Shown here: positions 8,079-18,200 of the stretch, in pieces | How positions within the stretch are numbered: position 1 is the stretch's first letter | Layout: every line of letters begins with the position of its first letter | Assembly (NCBI RefSeq): GCF_005889735.1 | Contig: NZ_VCKY01000109.1 | Coordinates: forward strand, 1 to 34,608 | Length of the DNA stretch: 34,608 bases | DNA from: Nonomuraea turkmeniaca | GTDB lineage: Bacteria > Actinomycetota > Actinomycetes > Streptosporangiales > Streptosporangiaceae | Direction of reading: 5' to 3' | The notes under the pieces: model-generated | The model's input: the letters and a program-made list of their open reading frames with translations, nothing else | Databases searched by the model: none | What the model was told of the DNA's origin: nothing | Translations under genes and position numbers: made by a program

Positions 8079-8915
8079 CTATATGTTGCCCACGAGCTGC
8101 TCGAAGGTGGTCCCGGGGTGGCCGGTGAGGACCGGGATGGCGTCGCTGACACCTTCCAGCTCGCCGGCGGCGATCGCCAGATAGGTGGAGACCCACGCCT
8201 CGACCTGCCAGCCGGGCGCGTCGTAGCTCCGGCGCGACTCGTACGCCTCCTCGACCGTCTCGGGATGGTAGGTGATGGTCCGGCCGGTCGTCCGGCTCAG
8301 CGTGGCGGCGACCTCATCCAGCGTCAGCGCCTGCGGTCCGGTGAGGTCGTAGGTCGCCCCTTCGTGGGCGCTCGGGTCGAGCAGCACCGCGGTCGCCGCG
8401 TCGGCGATGTCGTCCTGGGCCACGGCCGCCACCCTGCCCTGACCTGCCGGGCCGCGGATCACGCCGTCGTCACCGGCCATGCTGGGCAGGAAGTCGGCGT
8501 ACAGGCTGTCGCGCAGGAACGTGAAGGGCAGGCCGCTGTCGCGGATGTGCTGCTCCGTTGCCCAGTGGTCGCGGGCCAGCGTGAACGTGGCCGACGGCGA
8601 CGCGCCATAGAAGGAAATGTAGACCAGGTGCGTGGCGCCGGCGTCGCGGGCCGCGTCGACGAAGGCCCGATGCCGGTCCAGCCGGTCGGCGCTCTCCGAC
8701 GCCGAGACGAAGAGCACGGTCGTCGCCTTGTCGAGGGCGCGCCTCATCGCCTCGGGGTCGCCGTAGTCCGCACTGACCGCGGTAGCGCGGTCGAGCGAGG
8801 GCACGCGGCCGGCGTTCCGGGAGACGAGCCGCTGCTCGACCCCGGCGGCCGCGAGCCGGGCGGCGATCCGGCCGCCGAGCCTGCCGGTGGCGCCCGTGGT
8901 CACGGTGAAGGCCAT
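8079..8915 (-). CDS. NmrA/QorB-like NAD(P)-binding oxidoreductase
   Basis: A 278-aa atypical short-chain dehydrogenase. The Rossmann dinucleotide motif TGATGRLGG is at residues 7-15. VLFVSASES, HLVYISFYGA and FTFLRDSLYADFL follow the order seen in QorB/YtfG quinone reductases and NmrA-like redox sensors. The YxxxK catalytic pair of classical SDRs is absent, as usual for this group. It probably reduces a quinone or other small substrate with NADPH, or acts as a redox sensor. It is monocistronic and divergent from the secreted protein gene at 9055; a perfect inverted repeat lies in the shared intergenic region. Confidence 0.88.
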   Translation of the reverse strand: MAFTVTTGATGRLGGRIAARLAAAGVEQRLVSRNAGRVPSLDRATAVSADYGDPEAMRRALDKATTVLFVSASESADRLDRHRAFVDAARDAGATHLVYISFYGASPSATFTLARDHWATEQHIRDSGLPFTFLRDSLYADFLPSMAGDDGVIRGPAGQGRVAAVAQDDIADAATAVLLDPSAHEGATYDLTGPQALTLDEVAATLSRTTGRTITYHPETVEEAYESRRSYDAPGWQVEAWVSTYLAIAAGELEGVSDAIPVLTGHPGTTFEQLVGNI

Positions 8916-8974
8916 GCCGCCCAGCCTACGGGCCTGTCACCGGCGCGTCCGATCCTGCTGCCCTGCCGACGGGT

Positions 8975-8990
8975 TGTCCATATGTGGACA
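8975..8990. promoter_or_regulatory. Perfect inverted repeat in divergent intergenic region
   Basis: TGTCCA at 8975-8980 and TGGACA at 8985-8990 are exact complements separated by TATG. The element sits between the start codons of the divergent QorB-like (8915) and secreted protein (9055) genes. Its size and position fit an operator for one or both; the cognate regulator is not identifiable here. Confidence 0.5.
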
Positions 8991-9054
8991 TTCGTGTCAA
9001 CCTTTCTCCACCCTCGTCTCCTCCAGGGCCTCACCTGTCACAAGGAGAGCCACT

Positions 9055-9843
9055 GTGCGCGCCCACCTGATCGTCCCGATCCTCGCCCTGCAGCTCTTAC
9101 CTGCCCCCGGGGCGAGCGTGGTGGAGTACGAATGCACCACGACGGACACAGGCCAGAAGCAGCAGGTCAAGGTCGACATCGAGCTGACGGTCCCGGCCCG
9201 TGCCGCGGTGGACGAGAACCTGACGATCGGCTGGCGCGGCACCTACGTGGCGGGATCCGAGCTCCGCGCACCCTCTACCGGCCTGGAGGGCGGCCTCAAG
9301 CTCTACGCCTACGCCGGCATCAGCGGGATCTCGCGGCTGACCTCCGCCACCGGCGTGGGCCAGCTCGGCACGATCACCCCGGGCCAGCCCATCCCGCTCC
9401 CCACGGCGACGGTCAACCTGACGACGACACCGCAGGACGAGGGCAACGGCACGGTGCACGCGGCGGCCATCAACTTCGGTACCAGTCCTCAGGATCCCGT
9501 GATCGAGTGCGAGGTCAAGAACAAATCCGCTCTCACGGAGCATCCCCTCGCCATCGGGGAAGCCGCCGGAACGACCACCCCCTCGACCTCCCCCACCACC
9601 ACTCCCACCACGGACGACAACGAGACCGACGACCCCGGTACCACGGCCCCTGAGGCGACCACCACCGTCACGACCACCACGACCGTGACTCCGGAGGGAG
9701 GAGTCGATACGGGAGCCGGGGGCGAGGCCGGGCCGGACGGGCAGGCGTTGATGCTGGCCGGATCCCTGGTGATCCTCTCTTCAGCCACCGGCCTCCTCCT
9801 GCGCCGCCGCCGGCGCAGGAACACCCCGCAGCGCACTCGTTAG
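9055..9843 (+). CDS. Secreted Thr-rich protein with C-terminal membrane anchor
   Basis: The start is the GTG at 9055, preceded by AAGGAGAG; the frame is open further upstream but has no comparable site. The 262-aa product starts with a hydrophobic signal peptide (AHLIVPILALQLLPAPGAS). A ~150-residue beta-rich domain follows, with two Cys (VVEYECTT and VIECEVKN) that could pair. Next comes a Thr/Pro/Asp-rich stalk (about residues 165-215), a hydrophobic segment (LMLAGSLVILSSATGLLL) and an Arg-rich tail. The topology is that of a surface-displayed, membrane-anchored protein. No LPxTG sortase motif is present. Similar Actinobacteria proteins are mostly uncharacterised; function unknown. Confidence 0.85.
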   Translation: MRAHLIVPILALQLLPAPGASVVEYECTTTDTGQKQQVKVDIELTVPARAAVDENLTIGWRGTYVAGSELRAPSTGLEGGLKLYAYAGISGISRLTSATGVGQLGTITPGQPIPLPTATVNLTTTPQDEGNGTVHAAAINFGTSPQDPVIECEVKNKSALTEHPLAIGEAAGTTTPSTSPTTTPTTDDNETDDPGTTAPEATTTVTTTTTVTPEGGVDTGAGGEAGPDGQALMLAGSLVILSSATGLLLRRRRRRNTPQRTR

Positions 9844-9945
9844 GGTCTCCATGCACACCGCCTCGCGCGGCCGCCGTCTCCGACGACCTCGTCGCCGCGG
9901 TCACCGCCATGGTCGGCGCCCGCCGCTCCAGGGGCCCCGTCGGTC

Positions 9946-10101
9946 TCCGTCCTCCCCGGCGCCCTCCTAGGCAGCCTCGCCGACACGCTGGGCCGCACGG
10001 TCATCGCCCCGGCCCAGGTCCCCGCCAGCCTGGTCACGGCTCTGATCGGCACGCCGTACTTCATCTACCTCCTGTGGCGCGCCCGATTCCACGTCCGGTA
10101 G
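9946..10101 (+). pseudogene. C-terminal remnant of FecCD-type siderophore permease
   Basis: Translation from 9946 gives about 51 codons to a TAG at 10099. The stretch LPGALLGSLADTLGRTV, then APAQVPASLVTALIGTPYFI and YLLWRAR, is the end of an iron-siderophore ABC permease of the FecCD/BtuC family, where the last helices read roughly GALLLLLADLLAR...ELPVGIVTALIGAPFFLYLL. The ~300 preceding residues are missing and no start is present. The 100 bp before it are open in two frames without a clear match and look like scrambled remnants. It is therefore a truncated relic, marking an old deletion or insertion boundary at the left side of the type VII-related cluster. Confidence 0.75.
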
Positions 10102-10137
10102 CGGGCCGGGCTGGCATAAATCCGGCAAACTGGGCGG

Positions 10138-11028
10138 ATGACGCTCACCCACTATCGACCGGCCACGCCGTTCGAGGAGCGGCTGTGGGCCGCCCACCAG
10201 GACGGGCATGACGCCTTGTGCCTTAGCCTGCTCCGCGACGCGGACCTGGCACTGCCGATCACCGCCGCCGCGGCGGCCGGGACCGAGGCGCCGACCTGGG
10301 CGACGGCCGCCGACGCCGAGCGGACCTGGCTGCTGGCGTTCACCTCCGTCGCGGCGATGCGGCTGGCCACCGGCGGCGGCGCCGAGTATTGCCGCGTCGT
10401 CACGCTGGTCGAACTGGCGGCCGGCTGGCCGGACCTGAGGTGGGGCCTGGCGATCAATCCGGGACTCGCGGCCGCCTTCATGCTGGAGTCCGGGACGGTG
10501 GCCAGGCTGGCGGTGCCCACGCTGGCCCACGACCTCATGCTCGATCCCGCCTCGGGGGTGCCGGCGGTCCAGAAGCTGCTCTCCCCCGCCGATGTCCACG
10601 ACCTTCTGGCCGAGGGCGAGCCGCGGGTCTCCGGCTACTGCCATCACGCCCTCGACGTCTCGCACATCGCGACGCCCGCCGTACTCGCCGCGGCGCTGGG
10701 GCAACCTGACATGCTGACCGCGAACGGCTCGCTGAACCTCCTGCGCTGGCGCCCCGCCGGCCTCGGCCTCTACCGCACCCCCTATGGCGGGACCGACGAG
10801 GAGGGCAGGGCCGCCGTGGCCGGCTGGGTGGTCGAGGAGCCGCCCTTCGTGGGGATGGGCCTGGTGCCGAGCGTCGACCACGTCATCCGCGAGTACAAGG
10901 TGTACGGCGTGGGCCTGCCGCACGGCGCGGAGATCTGGGAGCTCACTTCCGGGGGAACCGAGCACCGCCGCGCCATATACCACGGCGACCTGCGGCGATG
11001 GCTGCTGGTCGGGACACGGGCGCGATGA
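10138..11028 (+). CDS. SseB-like domain protein, ESX-cluster associated
   Basis: A 296-aa protein whose first ~130 residues fit the SseB-like fold (TWLLAFTSVAAMR, then a hydrophobic strand and LAINPGLAAAFML). The second half contains EPRVSGYCHHALDVSHI and VAGWVVEEPPFVGMGLVP. SseB-domain proteins are widespread in Actinobacteria near WXG100 genes; a chaperone or scaffold role is often assumed but not shown. The stop overlaps the start of the next gene (ATGA), so the two are coupled. A decayed relative is at 22957-23423, which supports both halves belonging to one protein. No clear Shine-Dalgarno precedes the ATG. Confidence 0.75.
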   Translation: MTLTHYRPATPFEERLWAAHQDGHDALCLSLLRDADLALPITAAAAAGTEAPTWATAADAERTWLLAFTSVAAMRLATGGGAEYCRVVTLVELAAGWPDLRWGLAINPGLAAAFMLESGTVARLAVPTLAHDLMLDPASGVPAVQKLLSPADVHDLLAEGEPRVSGYCHHALDVSHIATPAVLAAALGQPDMLTANGSLNLLRWRPAGLGLYRTPYGGTDEEGRAAVAGWVVEEPPFVGMGLVPSVDHVIREYKVYGVGLPHGAEIWELTSGGTEHRRAIYHGDLRRWLLVGTRAR

Positions 11029-11477
11029 GCTGGCACTTCTACCGGGCCCGCTGGCGGGGCGCGGACTACCTGGCCAGTCCCGAACCGCACTCCCTGGAGC
11101 TGTGGGTACGGCTGCGCAGCCCCGTACCGGTGGACGGTTTCGACGAGGTCGAGCCCGGCTGCCACATCCGCACGGTGCCCGCAGCGGAGTGCGCGGCCCT
11201 TCACTTCGTGACAACGGTGTGCCATTGGCGGGGGGAGAGGTTCCACGTGCATGGCGAGCAGGACGGGCGGCTGTTGCTCGAGTACCTGGGCGGATCCGCG
11301 CGCGCCGCGCGCGAGCTGAGCATGGAGCGGATCGAGCGGGGCGTGTACCGCCTCTGGGTGCCCCGTACGGAGGTCACCGACCTGCGCGAACACGCCGTGC
11401 CACTGAATGTCCATGAAACAACACTTTCGATGAAGCTCTTGCCTTCTGATGTTGATGTGACCGAAACTCACAATTAA
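11025..11477 (+). CDS. Uncharacterised 150-aa protein coupled to the SseB-like gene
   Basis: The start is the ATG at 11025 that overlaps the upstream TGA (ATGA). The product begins MSWHFYRARWRGADYLASPE; it is soluble, mixed alpha/beta and slightly acidic, with three Cys, no signal peptide and no membrane segment. I do not recognise a family. Coupling to the SseB-like gene and position ahead of YbaB-like, WXG100-like and giant effector genes suggest a cytosolic helper or an immunity-type protein of the same cluster. An AT-richer stretch just after it (about 11440-11490) may hold the promoter of the next genes. Confidence 0.75.
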   Translation: MSWHFYRARWRGADYLASPEPHSLELWVRLRSPVPVDGFDEVEPGCHIRTVPAAECAALHFVTTVCHWRGERFHVHGEQDGRLLLEYLGGSARAARELSMERIERGVYRLWVPRTEVTDLREHAVPLNVHETTLSMKLLPSDVDVTETHN

Positions 11478-11529
11478 CACAGCATTGTCCTGGGGGACGT
11501 GCGTGAAAGGCATGGCTTCAGGGGGTGTC

Positions 11530-11934
11530 ATGGAATCGTCCGGCCGGCCGGAAGTGGCGGCGATGAGGGCCTATGCCGACGAGCTGGGTGACATGTTCCG
11601 GCGGATCAACGACGCGGGCCTGGAGCTGCATGCCGAAGCCAGAGCGGTCCAGATCACCGAGAAATCCCGTGACGGCTTGGTGACGGTGACCGTCGGCGCC
11701 CGGGGCGAGCTCGTCGGGCTCGACCTCGACCCGCGCATCTACCGGCGGACCGACGCGCGGTGGCTGGCCGACACGATCACCGACACGGTTCGCCGGGCGG
11801 CGGCCAGAGCTCGGGAGCGCATCGCGGAGATCCTCGAGCCGGTGATCCCCCGCGAGGAACTCATGGCTCACCTCGACGGCGATCTCGAAACCGCCATGAC
11901 GCGGCTCGTCGACCGGATGGAGGGCAAGAAGTGA
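11530..11934 (+). CDS. YbaB/EbfC-family nucleoid-associated-like protein
   Basis: A 134-aa product from the ATG at 11530, which has GGGGG a few bases upstream; an ATG at 11485 in frame is less well placed. Two amphipathic helices flank the central strands VTVTVGARGELVGLDLDPRIY, the hallmark of the YbaB/EbfC DNA-binding fold. Standalone YbaB proteins bind DNA as dimers. In Actinobacteria, copies like this sit directly before WXG100-like and polymorphic toxin genes, where their role is unknown. The stop overlaps the GTG of the following gene by 3 bases (GTGA). Confidence 0.82.
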   Translation: MESSGRPEVAAMRAYADELGDMFRRINDAGLELHAEARAVQITEKSRDGLVTVTVGARGELVGLDLDPRIYRRTDARWLADTITDTVRRAAARARERIAEILEPVIPREELMAHLDGDLETAMTRLVDRMEGKK

Positions 11935-12275
11935 GGCTCTGGGACGGCACGGAGATCGCCAAGTCCATCGTGGACCAGGGGATCTCCCAGTGGTCGACGA
12001 TGGCGGAGGCCCTCGAGCAGGAGTCGTCGCGCCTGATCACTCAGGTTGAGGATGCCCTCGCCGCGGCCCCATGGGGCGGCGGCGCCGAGGGCAGGGCGTT
12101 CCTGACCGCCCACTTCCGCGGTGACGGCCCCAACCGGATGCTCACTCAGTGCGCCGATCTCACCAAGGAGATCACCGACGCGGGGACCAGGGTGCGCCAA
12201 AGCGTCGACAACACTCTGCAGACGGATGCCGATATCAAGCAGAACCTCGCGGCCGGACTGACGATCCTGATCTGA
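11931..12275 (+). CDS. WXG100-like (ESX secreted/partner) small protein
   Basis: The GTG at 11931 overlaps the stop of the YbaB-like gene. The 114-aa product is nearly all helical with a central turn AAPWGGGAEG, the W-x-G hairpin of EsxA/EsxB-like proteins, and has no signal peptide. Helix 1 (SQWSTMAEALEQESSRLITQ) and helix 2 (MLTQCADLTKEITDAGTRV) have the heptad spacing expected. WXG100 proteins pair with a second WXG partner and are exported by the type VII system. The gene ends 10 nt before the giant gene, whose N-terminus also carries a WXG100-like region, so the two products may pair for secretion. Confidence 0.8.
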   Translation: MRLWDGTEIAKSIVDQGISQWSTMAEALEQESSRLITQVEDALAAAPWGGGAEGRAFLTAHFRGDGPNRMLTQCADLTKEITDAGTRVRQSVDNTLQTDADIKQNLAAGLTILI

Positions 12276-12285
12276 GACCAGGGAC

Positions 12286-15200
12286 GTGACGATCAACAGT
12301 GGTATCGGGGTCCATGGGTCCGGCAGCCAGGACCCGGCCGGCCAGGCGACCGCACTGCCCGCGGTCCGCATCGACAGGGACGTCCTCCCGGCGTGGGAGG
12401 ATGTGGCGCTGCCCGACTGGGTCGTCTACTGGCTGATCCCCATGCTGTCGGCCGGGCAGAAATGGCCGGAGGCCAGCGAGAGCGGGCTGTCGAAGCTGGC
12501 CCAGGCCTACGATGACCTGGCCGAGGGGGCCATCGGCTCCACGCCCGACGCCGGCTTCGCCGCGCGCGTCATCGTGACCGGCTGGGCCGCACCCCCCACC
12601 GCGGACTTCGTCTCCAGAGTCCAGTTCCTGTACGGCCACGAAGGCGGAATGGCCGGGGTGTCCGGGAACGCGCGGGCCTACTCCCAGCAGGCAAGCAACT
12701 TCGCCGTCGAGACCCAGTACTCCAAGCTCTCCATCAACGTGTGCTTCAAGGTGGCCCTCGTCGCCATCGCCATCGCCTTCATCGCCGCCTTCTTCACCGC
12801 CGGGTCCGCCACCGCGATCGTCGGTCCGTACGCGGCCGCGGCTCGCGCCGCCATCAGCCGGATCCTCGTCAGGCTCGCGACGCTGGGCGGCAGGCAACTG
12901 AGCGTCCAGCAACTGGCCAGGGTGACCACGCTCAGCGGCGCCACCGGGCAGGGCCTCCTCGCCAGGCTTCTGAGCACGTCGATGGGCCGGGAGCTGGTCG
13001 AGGAGATCGGCGAGGAGTTCTTCATCGACGCGATCGCCCAGTACCAGCAGATGCAGATGGGCACGCGGCAGACGTGGGACTGGCTGAAGTCCCAGGCCGC
13101 CATCATCGGCGCCGGCGCCGGAACGGTCGTGGGCACGAAGCTGGCCGGACCCGTGTCCCAGGTCACCACGCGCGTGCCGGGTTTCGCGGGCCGCGCGCTG
13201 ACCACTGGCCTGACCAACACGATCGCCTCCCCGTTCGGCAGCTTCATCGCCAACGGCGCGGTCTACGGGCAGTGGCAGAACCCGTTCACGGCCGATGCCC
13301 TCATGGGCGGATTCCTCGGCGGCGCCGGGCGCACCGGAACGATCAGCCCGTTCAGTCCCGACGTCTACACCGCGCTGACCAACCCGCTGACCTCCCTCGC
13401 CTCCGCTTACGACGCCGCCGCGCGCGCCGACGCCCGCATGGCGGGCAACCCGCCTCCGGACCCGGTGGGCGCGAACCCATCAGGCGGTGGCCCCAGCGGG
13501 GGCGGCGGCCAGCCCAGCATGTCCGGTTCCGCGCGCGAGCCTGATGCCGTGGCCCCCACGCCGGCGAGGACGGGCGGTACAACCGCATCTCCTGACCCGG
13601 GGGGCGGGAGGCCGGGCACCGCGTCGTCCACGCCCGGCCGGGACGACGACGGCAGGCGCGCGGCCCCTGCGCCGGACCCGGAAACGGCCTCCCCCCGGCG
13701 CGGCTCGACACTGCAGCCCACCGGCGAGGTGACGCCGCAGCCCGAGGGGGACGCCGCCCGGACGCCAGGCGACCCTCCGCGGGACGTCTCCGCGGCGGAG
13801 CAGGATCGCCCCGCCCACAGCGCCGCGACGCCGACACAGCCGGACGGCCCCGCCTCAGAGCCAGAAAGTCCCACCGCACAGCACGACGAACAGCCCACGC
13901 CGTCGGACGAACAGCCTGCGCGACCGGACGAACGGCCTGCGCAGGCCGATGAGCAGCCGACGCAGCTCGCCGACCAGACGACGGTCGCCGCCTCCGCCCC
14001 CGTCGCCGAGCCCATGACCGCCACGGTCCGTGCCCGTACGGCGCTGATCGGCGCGCTCAGCGCCGACTTCCCCGGCGCGGTGATCGGCCCGACGGGCGAC
14101 TTGCTCATCTCCACCCCCGACGGCGTGCGCGCGATCTCCGCCGCCACCATGAGCCGCATCCGCGCCGCCCTGGACACCCGCGCCGAGGAGGTCCAGGACC
14201 TCGCGAACCTGCAGGCCGAGGCGGCCGCCATGCTGACGGTCGCCTCGGCCGGAGAGACGACCACGCAAGCGGACCCCGCACCCGACGACGGCCGCGCCGC
14301 CGAGCCGGCGTACACGAGCAAGCCGGGGACGGTCACGTCACGGCCGGTCCCCGGCACCAGATACGTGCCTGACGGCAGGCAGGGCCCCGACCTGGATCTC
14401 GACGAGGTGCGGAACGCCGTCGGCGAGCTGCTCGCGGACCACTTCCTCGGCCAGGACGTGACCGGCTTCTCCTGGTCGCCGGACGGCCGGACGCTGGCCG
14501 TCCACACCAAGACGCACGGCACCCAATTCTTCCGCCCCGTCATCGGCGGCCTGTCTCCGGACCTGATGGGCCAGACCAAGGTCAAGGCCGGCACGGACGA
14601 GAACCACCCACACCTGGTCCACTTCGGCGCGCGCATCGCGCCCGGCCAGGTGTCCAGGGTCTGGCTGCACGAGATCACCGACACCCTGCAGGAGGTGCAG
14701 TCCGCCGGCCACGGCAAGCGGAGGAAATTCCTGCCGGGCCGGCGCCGGACTGCCACGCAGGACGCGTGCGTGGCCGCCCGGTTCAACGAGCTGGCGTTCC
14801 TGACCCACAAGTGGCGGCAGGCGCCGACGCTCCAGGAGAAGCGGCTCCTCGCCGTCGACATCGACGGCGTGGCCCGGGAGCTGAGCGGACGCGGTCACAC
14901 GCCGCCGTTGCCGCCCTGGGCGCCCACTCAGGCCACCAGGCCGCAGCGGACACCGGCCTTACCCGGCGATCATTCGTCCGCGCAGGACGTACAGTCCGTC
15001 ATCGACGCACTCGTCCAGGCTGAGCAGGCGATCCAGCAGCAGATCGACGCGAAGCGGAGCAGCAGGGATGCGGCCCGCGAGCAGGCCAAGCAGGCTACGC
15101 GGCGGAAGCGGAAGGCGCTCAGGCAGCACGACCAGGGCCGGTTCAAGCGGGCCGGCGACGCGCGCCAGGAGCACCAGGCGCACCGCGCCACGCAGAAGCG

Positions 15201-18200
15201 GCACACCAGGATCGCCAACGCGTACGCAACCGCGCTGGCGCGGGCGATGAAGGCGAGGCTGGCCTACGAGCAGGTGCTCGCGGCGATGAACCAGGCGGGA
15301 GGACCCACTCAGCCTGGGGAGGTGAACATGACCACCGTCAGCAAGTCGCTGACGGCCAAGGCCACCCGGCTCCACCAGAGCTATCTGAACGCGCTGGCCG
15401 CGGCGCTGCCGCAGGAGGACAGCCTCTCCACGGCCATGCCTACGGGCCGGCTCCCTCATCTGACCACCCTCACCACCACCGTCAACGAGATCCTGGGCCG
15501 CAACGGCGCCGGTCACAAGTTCACCCCGGACGAGCTCGAGCGCGCCCTGCGGGCCGACTTCCACAAGGCCGTCTCCCCGGACGGCGTCGTGCTGCGCGTG
15601 GGCCGCGGCAGAACCGCGGCGGAGATACGGGTCAGGCTCTCCCTCACCGACCTGGCCGAGGTGCTCGACCCCGCCGTCAGGGCGTCGGAGATGATGGTCG
15701 GTCTGTTCTTCCAGTCGGCGCGGACGGTCTCGGCCACCGAGTCCAGCAGCGGCGTATTGCCGCTCGGCCTCAACACCACGGTGCTGGCACAGCTCCTGCC
15801 CGATAACGATTGGAGGGCGCTGGCCACGATGGTGGGTGTCGGCCTCGGGGCCGCGGCCGGGCGCAACTCGTCGGCGTCGGGCGGCGCGGGGATGTTCGCG
15901 CAGGGAGGCTCGGTCGCGGACAACAGGAGCGAGTCGCTGCTGTTCGACGCCGCCGCGACCTGGACCGTGGAGGTCCGGACGGGGAAAGACGTGGGCTGGC
16001 GGGAGACCACGGTGGTGGACTCCGGCGCACCCGGTGACGCCGCCTCGCAGCGGCTGTGGATCTCGCACTCCTACACCGACCAGCCGCCGCGCAAGCTGGC
16101 CCGGATCGACGACGCCAAGCGGGACCCCAAGCTCCCCAACCACGTCATCTCCGGCATGACGGGCCTGGAGGACGCGCTCGGCGAGCTCGCCGCCGCGCTC
16201 GGCGGAGAGTACACCGAGGTCGGGGCCGTGGCCCACGACGAGCTGCGCATGTTCGTGACGGACGAGCTGCCCCACCGCCTGCGCGACGCGGTCAACACCG
16301 GGCTGGATCGTGTCTTCACCAAGGACGGCGAACCGCATGCGAGGGTACGGGCCGAGACCAGGGTCGTGCTCGTGGAGACTGAGCCGCTGGGCGGGCCGAG
16401 CGCCGAGGAGTGGGAGGAGGAGGTGCTCGTCGACTTCGTCGCCGTGCCTGGCGGGGCCTCGTCCGGCGGGTCGCTGGAGGGGAAAGTCTCGGCCGGCTTC
16501 ACCCCGACCGTCGACGGCCCGGGCTCCTACGAGCCGAGCTTCGGGCCCAAGGTCAAGGGATCCAGATCGGCGTCGCGGTCATACCCGGCCACCGCCAACA
16601 GGCAGGCGATCCACCCGAGCGTGCACAGGAAGACCAGTCCGAAGCAGAGCTACCGGCTCGCGCTGGAGACCACGTTCATCGTGGAGACGTTCGGCAAGCC
16701 GCCCGTCAAGCTGACGCCGATGCGCGGCACGGCGGTGCTCAGCATGCGGGAGTCGGCCGCGTACCGCTTCGGCCTGCCCGTCGACAGCTCGGCGCTGATG
16801 TATCAGGACGGCCGGCCCCTGACCGACGCGGACGGGAATCAGGTGCTGCGCGGCGACCCACTGCCCACTCCGCCACCGGGCCGCAAGGCCGAGCTTCCCG
16901 ACTGGCTCGGCGACGGCCCGGGCAAGATGCGCGGCGCGGGGCCCGCCCTCGTCCAGGACATCAGCGGGCTGGAGGAGGTCAGGCAGAAGGCGCTGGACAA
17001 GCTCGCCGACCGCGGCATCGTGCCGAAGATCGTGAACGGCGTGCCGCAGTACTCCTCCAACCGGCTCGAGCGCGCCAGCCAGATACTCAACCTGCAGGAG
17101 GTCACGGAACAGCTGTCCGAGCACCGGATCAGATCCGCCTACGACTCGCTGGCGCAGGACGGCATCCTCGTCGACCTGGTGCTGCATGGCCTGAACAGCG
17201 CGCCGAAGCACTTCATGATGCGGATTTCGCTGAAACAGGACTTCGGGGACTCGCGCTACATCGGATACACGGAGTCGGAGACCGTGGTCAACCTCGACAT
17301 CGGCTCCGACACCTCGGCCCGATCCGTCAGCCGGTCCAGGACCTACTCGGGCGGGCTCTCCCTCGTCGAGAGTGATGGCCCCGGCGTGGGTCAGAACGGG
17401 CTGTCGCACGAGGCGAGCATCAACGCCGGCGGCGACCGCAAGCGTACGGCGGGCTCCAACGTCGGCAGCACGGTCAACGTGGTGACGCTGCAGGAGAGCA
17501 CCGGTCCGGTCGCGATCTTCTCGCTGGCCCACGAGCTGAGCATCGAGCTCCTGCACGACGGCGAGTCGACGCCGCTGGCATCCGGCAGGGGGCGGGCCAA
17601 GCTGCTGTTCGCCGCCGACCTCCTGCCGCCGGAAACCGGGCAGGCGCCCGCGCCGCTGGGGAAGATGTCCAGCAAGCTGCTGTCCAGCGCGCGGCTCCTG
17701 CACATGGACGTGCGCGACCTGCTTCCCGCCGCGGAGCGGGTGCTGCCGCGGGGGATGCGCCCGGATTCCGTCGCGTACCAGACCCTCACGGCGTTCCTGA
17801 ACGTGCGCAACCTCGTCGCCCACCCCAAGTTGCTGTCCAGCCCCCTCACCACCGACCTCGCGATCCGCACCCGGGGATTGCCCACCCGGTCGAAGCTGTC
17901 GGTGGCCGGCGAGGTCGGCGAGGCGGAGGTGCTGTGCGTCGTCGACCAGGTGAACGGCGACATCCTCTTCGGGCTCGCCAGCGCCGGCGTGTCCTGGGGC
18001 GGGTCGTCCGGCCACTCCGCCGGCGCCTCGACGAACCTCACCGACCTCAACGACGGCGGGAAGTCGAGCAACGGCGGCACGCTCTCCCTGCCCTCCCGCT
18101 CAGGAGGCACCGCCGACTCCACCTCGATCCTCGACATCTGGGGCAGCGAGGAGCTCACGATCGAGTTCGGCCGCCAGTACATCGTGCGAGCCCCCGTGGA

